DNA of 64,000 nt. Source: Gnetum montanum (Eukaryota; Streptophyta; Gnetopsida; Gnetales; Gnetaceae). The stretch lies in assembly GCA_015680685.1 (NCBI GenBank), contig MNCI01018107.1, forward strand, positions 36,829-100,828, in the 5' to 3' direction. The position numbers were made by a program, and so were the translations under genes. The notes below the pieces were generated by a model, which had not been told where the DNA came from, made no database searches, and was given only the letters and a program-made list of their open reading frames with translations. Below are positions 58,597 to 64,000 of the stretch, one piece after another (positions within the stretch are counted from its first letter, which is position 1; the number at the start of each line of letters is the position of its first letter).

Positions 58597-59399
58597 CCTC
58601 AGTTGACAAAGATACAGAGGGTTGGCAACTCAGAAAAGCAGAGGCATTTTTCTGAGCATCAGAGCATTTTATCACTTCTGTTGGCAAAAATCAAAAGGGC
58701 AAGAGCATTTTCTGAGCAAGGAAGCACTTATCGCCTTGAGCAGGGAAACAAAGAGCAACCTTTTAACAACCGCCAACAGTATCATCCTTCAGCGAGAACA
58801 GAGCACAGTGCGTTTGAGCTGGAGCAACAAGAGAGATCGTTCCATTAGGGATCGCTACCCTGAGCGGAAACTACTTGAAGCAAAGAAGCAGATCACAGAT
58901 TGTGAGATTGTCTCGCCCAGTTTGCAGACTCTACCAGTCAGAAACAATTGATCAGCAGACCTCAGAGCTTGACCATCCTTGCATCCTAGCTTTGGCCTAC
59001 GAGGTAGATCAAACTTCTATCTGGACAGTTTCCTTGTTGTTTTGTGCTCTTTTTGTATCAAGTTATTGGGGGTCTCTCCCATTGTAACGTGACAAATCAA
59101 ATCATACATTCTTTCAAAAATCGAAACATAGATCTTTGAAAATCACGCATTTCTCTCTTGGTCAGCGTCTCTTCGGCGTGTTTGACGTTATCAGCGTAGC
59201 GATCCATCCACGTCGTTTTCCTCCCGTTTCACAATCCCTCGTATCAAATCGTAACACGCAAAGGTCTGTAATCTTCATTGTTTTACTGACCTGTAAGTCC
59301 CTGTCTGATCGACAAGACCGTTCAGGGTGCCGTGGATTCGCTTTTTCCAGCATAGCCCTCGCGCGGATCCGTGGTTAAAACTGTATACACGGAATCTCG

Positions 59400-59421
59400 G
59401 TCGGTATTTCCAGCTACCGAC
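59400..59421. other. Short hairpin in the leader
   Basis: GTCGGTA-tttccagc-TACCGAC, a perfect 7-bp stem with an 8-base loop, in the LTR/leader zone upstream of gag. Role unknown; RNA packaging or dimerisation signals often look like this. Confidence 0.4.
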
Positions 59422-59685
59422 GTTTTCTGTCGCTACATTTTTCTAGCGCTAGAAGAAGGGCCTTCAGGCTCCAATCCGAATATTTCAGGTAGCCCTGGTA
59501 GTGATCCATACCCTAAACCATAGACGTAATACCTCTAGGGAAGTCTACGGTCAATCGTGTGGTATAGATCGGTCGCAAGGACGATTTCTTTGAAATCCTT
59601 CAGGGTAGAAAGGCTTTTTGTGTTTTTTGTTGCCAGCCATTTTCTTTTAGATCCGATTACCGGTTACCCTTACCTTCATTGATAA

Positions 59686-60180
59686 GTGGACTCCTTTTAC
59701 TCAAACACAACTGCCATGGCCACTACCGATCTGGGTGTCGTGCCTGTGAATCCTATGGCGGCCATAGGACCATCTCCTGGCGCTACAGGACCCCAGGGAC
59801 CATTGTGCCGTTCATTGAGGCTTCAGGGGAAAGAGCCTATCTTCACGGTTATATCCCCTGAAGAATACAACTTCATATGCGTTAAGATCCAGGCGAGGCT
59901 GGCTCTCAGCCAAGTCGAGTTGGAAGCGAAGCGAAACTTTGAGGTGCTCCATCGAGGGGGTTATGATTTTAAGCCAACAGCCTATGACATAATTCCCTTG
60001 ACCGAACACCAACACGAGCTTATCACACAGTTGGTCATGGCCAAAGGCCAGACTTCACAACCTGTGGTGGAGCCCCAGCGTGAGGAAGAGGTAGAGGACA
60101 AATTCGTGGCCCTGTCGGAACATTCGTTCCATACTCTGACGCCCCACACATACGTAAATCCGTTGTTCCCTTTCAACTAA
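59686..60180 (+). CDS. Element G N-terminal gag ORF (163 codons)
   Basis: Open from ATG 59,686; a second ATG at 59,716 ('MATTDLGVVPVNPMAAIGPS') has a better context and may be the real start. It contains 'EPIFTVISPEEYNFICVKIQ', 'ALSQVELEAKRNFEVLHRGG' and a predicted helical middle, then Thr/Pro-rich sequence, and ends TAA at 60,178. No named domain. Position upstream of the capsid part fits an N-terminal gag segment or the extra ORF1 seen in Ogre-type elements. The downstream frame resumes after ~20 bp, so the stop may be a mutation within one gag. Confidence 0.55.
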   Translation: MDSFYSNTTAMATTDLGVVPVNPMAAIGPSPGATGPQGPLCRSLRLQGKEPIFTVISPEEYNFICVKIQARLALSQVELEAKRNFEVLHRGGYDFKPTAYDIIPLTEHQHELITQLVMAKGQTSQPVVEPQREEEVEDKFVALSEHSFHTLTPHTYVNPLFPFN

Positions 60181-60761
60181 GAGGCAGCCTCTCTGGACTC
60201 AGCCATGACCGCGCAAACGCAAATCCCTATCCTTCCACAAGCCAATGCACAGCCGTCTTGGTTGCAAACACAACTACCGCACCATAACGCGGGGGTGGTT
60301 CCGTCACAACACGTAATTAGTATCCCAGCGGTGATCCCGGCGACCACCGCACCCCATTTCATCCCGCAGATACAACCCATAACATATCTGTAACACGCCC
60401 GGCTCAGACCATGCTGCTTCCACATCCGCAAACTCAACAGATACCCGCGACTCCTCAGCCACAAACATACATCCAACAACCTACCGCAGGTCAATGGGCC
60501 AACCCAGTGGTGCAACATGCTCAGTCTGTGGTGTATGGTGTGCAGCCCCCGGTTGCACTGGTAACGCAGGCTCCATAGAGGATCCTGCAGTATACCTATC
60601 CCTATTTTGCATAGTAGGCAACTGCCAACCCCTCTACCCAAACCAGTAGGTGGTGGTCTTCACAGGCCCCTCCGCCTGCAGGGATTCCTGCCCAGCCAGC
60701 AGCCAGCCAGCCTCTCCCGCCGTTTTCGTTTCCTGGCGCCGCCCTCCCGGTCCAATCTCCT
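60181..60761 (+). pseudogene. Pro/Gln-rich linker of gag, frame-broken
   Basis: It reads 'AMTAQTQIPILPQANAQPSW', then stops at 60,391, with further Pro/Gln/Ala-rich pieces in other frames to 60,760. It looks like a low-complexity gag linker with one or two indels. Confidence 0.5.
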
Positions 60762-62195
60762 GTGCCTGCTGCACAAACACCTCCGTCAACGGGTCTAGAC
60801 CAAGCCTTCCAGCTTATACAGACCCTCACTGAGGAGGTCCGACGCCTTAAAGCCGCTGGATCTGACACCATTCAGATCATGGACTTCTACCAGGATGATC
60901 CGATCAATCCAGCGGTCCCCGTGCTGTCGTTGCCACCAGGGATGTCCCTCCCTCATTTTACCAAGCATAATGGAGAGGGGGATCCCAACACTCATCTAGC
61001 CACCTTCAGGTCTGAATCTTTGTTGTTACAACAGTGGCCGCACACTTTAATCTGAGTCTTCGCGATGTCTTTAACAGGGAAGGCTTTAGACTGGTATAGA
61101 GCTCTCCCACGCTCTTCCATTTCAACCTTGGAAGAGGTGCTGACTCAATTTATGACCCGTTTCAAATACAACCTGAAATTGGAAGTCACGTTGGAACAAC
61201 TTATGGGGGTGAAACAAGACCCGCTCGAGCCAGTCCAAAAGTTTATACAGCGTTGGAATGCTACCTTGAATGAGATCCGCGACCCGATCGCAGACTCCCA
61301 TCTACTGGCTATATTCAAGGGAGCAGTCAATGACTTTATTAAGTCTAAGCTGTATTATCTTTCCCCCGGTAATCTACACCAGGCCTTTGCCTAGGTCCGA
61401 AGCATCCAAGATGCTGCGGAGGCCAGCAAAGATCCGGCATATGTCGCCTACAAAAACGCACACAACAAAGCCAAGGACAAAGGCAAGGCAGCGACAACGA
61501 CAGTAGCTGTGCTGACTGAAAGCGCGAAGAGAAAGAATAAGAAGGTGCCCACAACAGCGTCGCCTGAGGCCACGACCGGTGCTGGCACCAGCCAAGCCAC
61601 AGCCGCTCCTGAAAAGGCCCCCCAGCCAAAGCCAAATTTTGAGCGTAAAGATTGTTCAAAATATGCGGCTCTACCCATGAAACATTCCGAATTGCTGAAA
61701 CAACTGTTAGCGGCAGGGCACATTCAACCTAAGAAAGTGTCCGAGGAAGCTCTGAAGCGTCACAGATGTCACTGTGAACTGCTGAAGGACCCTTCTTTGG
61801 CCCTGCCTAACGAACCAGTAGTTCCGAGATCTTTCAGGCTGGACCGTTTCTGTGACTACCACCAGATGTGTGGTCACGACACGGATTACTGCTGGGCGTT
61901 GAAAGATGACATTCAACGCATGATCGACGAAGGTCATCTAAAATTAGACAGTAGTAACCCGACGCGTCTGGAAAACCAAACGCTGCATGTGTATAAGGAC
62001 CCATTGAACGCAAACTATGATCCCTATACAATCACTGTAGTGAGTATGGACGGTGAGCGTAAAGGACCACCAAAACAGCCTTTTGTTTTGCGCGTCCCCG
62101 CCAGCTCACCAAGGGGGTCAACTACTTTAGCGGTAGCCGGTGGGGTCTCACGGCCACCTTTCATCATACGGGCACCTTCCCAGGTACGCCCTTAG
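60762..62195 (+). pseudogene. gag: Element G gag: capsid and zinc knuckle, two in-frame stops
   Basis: Capsid 'HNGEGDPNTHLATFRSESLL', 'MSLTGKALDWYRALPRSSIS', 'EPVQKFIQRWNATLNEIRDP', 'NDFIKSKLYYLSPGNLHQAF', then a Lys/Ala/Thr-rich basic linker and 'FRLDRFCDYHQMCGHDTDYC' plus 'WALKDDIQRMIDEGHL'. The C...CGHDTDYC arrangement is the Tat gag knuckle and all its Cys/His are kept. Only two stops split it: TGA at about 61,053 and TAG at about 61,392. Both fit single C-to-T changes. Otherwise one frame runs ~470 codons. Confidence 0.85.
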
Positions 62196-63158
62196 TCACG
62201 CGCCAGCACTCAAGCCGCGGCCACGTTCGCACCCACGCCTAGAGCGCTCTTTATCATCAGAGCGCCAGAACCACGACCTGCTCCTCTCACGCAGGGACAG
62301 ACCTCCGGTCAAAATAACCAGTCGTCGCCTCCTAAGAGAAAGGAGGAGGGCACTTCAATTAACGTAACAAAAGACCACCTTATGCTCGGCTTCCCTAAGC
62401 CCAGTCCCCTAGCCTCCGTGCCTTTGTCCATGCCTCAGAAGCAAGCTAAAGGTACAGAAACGTGGCCACCTTCTCTTGGCAGGAAAAAGAACGACCCTCC
62501 CACTGACACCGCTCCGCCTTGAGAGATCCGTCTCTTGGGCCGAATGGAGGAGGACAAGGGGGATAAACAACCCGGCCAAGAGAAGGACCTCCTCGACGCA
62601 TTCACGCAGGTCAAACAAGCTCTTAAACAAAAGAACATAATGCTGAGCCTGTACGACTTACTGATGACTTCTCGAGAACACCGTGAGGCTATGGTACGCA
62701 TGTTGACATCCATATCAGTGGATGCCAACCTACCAGCAGAAGAGGAAGTGATACACGCTATCATGTTTCCTTCCGAAGCTGAACAACCCAAGCCCACCTC
62801 ACTGACCTTTTTTGACGAGTCCGTCAAAGACGACCTGGAGAAAGGTCAAGTAACGACTGAGCCTATGTTCATTACCATTCGGGTCGGCCAGTACCGGATC
62901 CGAAGGGTACACGTGGATGATGGTGCAGCTGCTAACGTCGTTCCCTATTCCATTGTAGATAGGCTGGGATTGGTCGATCAGATCACTCCCACGACGACAC
63001 CCTGTGTGAAATCATTCAACGGAGCACGGGTTCAAGTCAAGGGGAGGGTACGTATTGAGTTTGTGGTGGGGGATCAATTCCCAATGGAAGCCACATTCTT
63101 AGTCGTCGAGGAGACGCCCGGCTTCAACTTAATCTTAGGGAGGTCATGGTTAGCCTAG
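62196..63158 (+). pseudogene. PR: Element G linker and aspartic protease
   Basis: After a TAG at 62,193-62,195 a Pro/Arg-rich linker runs to a TGA at about 62,520. The ORF 62,535-63,158 then carries a helical region ('DLLDAFTQVKQALKQKNIML', 'HREAMVRMLTSISVDA') and the protease: 'RIRRVHVDDGAAANVVPYSI', 'CVKSFNGARVQVKGRVRIEF', 'ETPGFNLILGRSWLA'. DDGA stands where many plant elements have DxGS. Apart from the stop after WLA it looks intact. Confidence 0.85.
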
Positions 63159-63164
63159 CTGAGG

Positions 63165-63476
63165 GTGGTCTCGTCACCGATACATCAAGAGATACACCTG
63201 CCCTACGCCGGAGGGGAGGTTATCATACGCGGCGATGAGGTCACCCCTAGGACCGTCAACAACATTAAAGAAGAACGAGGTTCGGAGATCGAAACAACTG
63301 ATGATCAGTCCCATCTCCAAGCCCCTAAACAGAACGACAACAATGATGACAGTCTAGCCTGGGCTGACCTGCCATTTCCGGATGACAGCGTAGAGGAGCC
63401 AAACCATAAGCCTCCTCGCCCTTACACAATGCTCAACGTGAAGGCTATTAAGAGACAATTGTGTATCGACGGTTGA
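63165..63476 (+). CDS. Element G post-protease tail
   Basis: Continues the protease frame: 'HQEIHLPYAGGEVIIRGDEV', an acidic middle, 'LAWADLPFPDDSVEEPNHKP' and 'MLNVKAIKRQLCIDG', stop. The counterpart in element A (2,464-2,733) has the same ending. A natural end of the gag-protease ORF, supporting separate expression of RT. Confidence 0.7.
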   Translation: MVSSPIHQEIHLPYAGGEVIIRGDEVTPRTVNNIKEERGSEIETTDDQSHLQAPKQNDNNDDSLAWADLPFPDDSVEEPNHKPPRPYTMLNVKAIKRQLCIDG

Positions 63477-63689
63477 ACAATGGTCTTCTGCGTGTATCAT
63501 CATTCTCGTGTAAGTTAGCATACTCCCCGCTTAGCAGCTTCTTTTGTTTGTTTCAACATACTTTTACGCTATATTTGCTTTCTGTGTTTACGCTTTGCAC
63601 ATTTTCTTGCGTGTTTTATCTTACCCGCCTTAGTTACGCTTTCACATTGCTTCACGCATTTATACAGGATTACATTTTTGTTACAATTT

Positions 63690-64000
63690 ACGCTCCCGGC
63701 CCGCAACGGCCTTAAACTAGTTATACAAAATCAATCTCTTCATACTGTTCTGCGTAGTTACGCAGTCGGCCCGCAATGGCCTTAAACTAGTTATCCGGAG
63801 TTATCTACGATCATCATTTACGCTTTCTTTACATTACGCAGCTGGCCCGCAACGACCTTAAACTAGTAGCTAGTTTACGAAAACTCATATGTTGGCCCGC
63901 AACGGCCTTAAACTAGTTATCTGGAGTTATCTACGATCATCATTTAAGCTTTCTTTACATTACGCAGCTGGCCCGCAACGGCCTTAAACTAGTAATGAAG
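63690..64000. repeat. Post-protease tandem tract of element G, clean
   Basis: Core GGCCCGCAACGGCCTTAAAC(TAGT) occurs at about 63,697, 63,767, 63,844, 63,893 and 63,968. Between cores, a longer unit 'ggagttatctacgatcatca' plus 'tttacgctttctttacattacgcagct' occurs twice. The last core reaches the window edge. Same family as tracts 1-3 of element A. Confidence 0.9.

Larger units (their letters stand above)
57705..59640 (+). repeat. 5' LTR and leader of element G (LTR right edge not fixed)
   Basis: The start TGAAACACC is certain by comparison with A and F. U3 (57,705-58,588) is a dense field of ACGCT/AGCGT words. TATA at 58,589. Downstream, AATAAA-like signals are not obvious. The PBS was not identified: a TGGTATAGATCGG at 59,560 starts like the tRNA-iMet site but departs after six bases. 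The boundary between U5 and leader is therefore open. Confidence 0.65.
57705..64000 (+). mobile_element. Tat-type Ty3/gypsy element G, young-looking, 3' part outside window
   Basis: It starts with an LTR (TGAAACACCG), followed by leader, gag N-terminal ORF, gag, protease and the post-protease tandem tract. RT and the rest lie beyond the window. It keeps many CpG words that are TG/CA in elements A and F. Stops are few, and each fits a C-to-T change (CGA to TGA at about 61,053; CAG to TAG at about 61,392; CGC or CAG region at 62,193). This suggests recent insertion. It sits inside element F, with ACTAC just before the LTR as the candidate target-site duplication. Confidence 0.85.

Noticed and set aside
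58603-59087. Three overlapping open stretches just after the TATA box of element G
   Set aside because: They lie in the LTR R/U5 zone, overlap in different frames and show no domain. Probably chance ORFs in GC-richer young sequence.
59560-59572. TGGTATAGATCGG as primer-binding site of element G
   Set aside because: It matches the initiator tRNA-Met complement for only the first six bases and no LTR-ending CA sits directly before it. Left undecided.

Overview
The window looks like a piece of a large, repeat-rich seed-plant nuclear genome. A gymnosperm, probably a conifer, is the best guess. The reasons are long AT-rich stretches of decayed retroelements, nested Ty3/gypsy insertions, broken host-gene exons separated by kilobases, and a degraded pararetrovirus-like block with a plant tRNA-iMet primer site. 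There are no bacterial-type operons or rRNA genes. No gene in the window is convincingly intact.

Layout. (A) 1 to about 15,650, + strand: a decayed Ty3/gypsy element of the Tat/Ogre type (gag, protease, RT, two RNase H domains, integrase, polypurine tract, 3' LTR). Between protease and RT it carries about 6 kb that includes a multi-exon gene in ANTISENSE orientation (about 6,470 to 3,338, minus), bracketed by short tandem tracts that share a TTAAACTRG core. (B) About 16,700-31,400: relics of other Ty3/gypsy elements, namely an integrase relic, a gag-protease-RT relic with a tRNA-iMet-like PBS, two related LTR-like blocks and a gag relic. A CCR4/nocturnin-type nuclease pseudogene lies among them. 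(C) About 32,200-39,900: a Caulimoviridae-like relic with primer site, movement-protein-like part, coat-protein-like part with CCHC knuckle, and aspartic protease. No RT is seen. It is flanked by two direct copies of an ~830-bp block. (D) 39,906-44,400: AT-rich sequence with a 35-bp satellite-like array. (E) 44,429-47,936, minus: exons of a plant FAD-dependent monooxygenase with frameshifts, next to a last exon of a dual-specificity-phosphatase-like gene. (F) About 50,300-57,704, minus: a second decayed Tat element. (G) 57,705-64,000, +: a younger, CpG-rich Tat element inserted into F. Its 5' LTR, gag and protease are present, and the window ends inside its post-protease tandem tract.

The three Tat elements share the LTR start (TGAAACACC or TGCAACACC), a U3 built from ACGCT/AGCGT words and a TATAAATA box. 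A and F also share the polypurine tract (AAAGAGGGGCCAA). G keeps CpG words that A and F show as TG or CA, which fits a younger insertion and methylation-driven decay in the older ones. The most unusual structure is the spliced antisense gene inside the Tat element together with the recurring TTAAACTRG tracts. The rearranged pararetrovirus-like block comes next. All functional names rest on reading motifs by eye. No database search or alignment was run.
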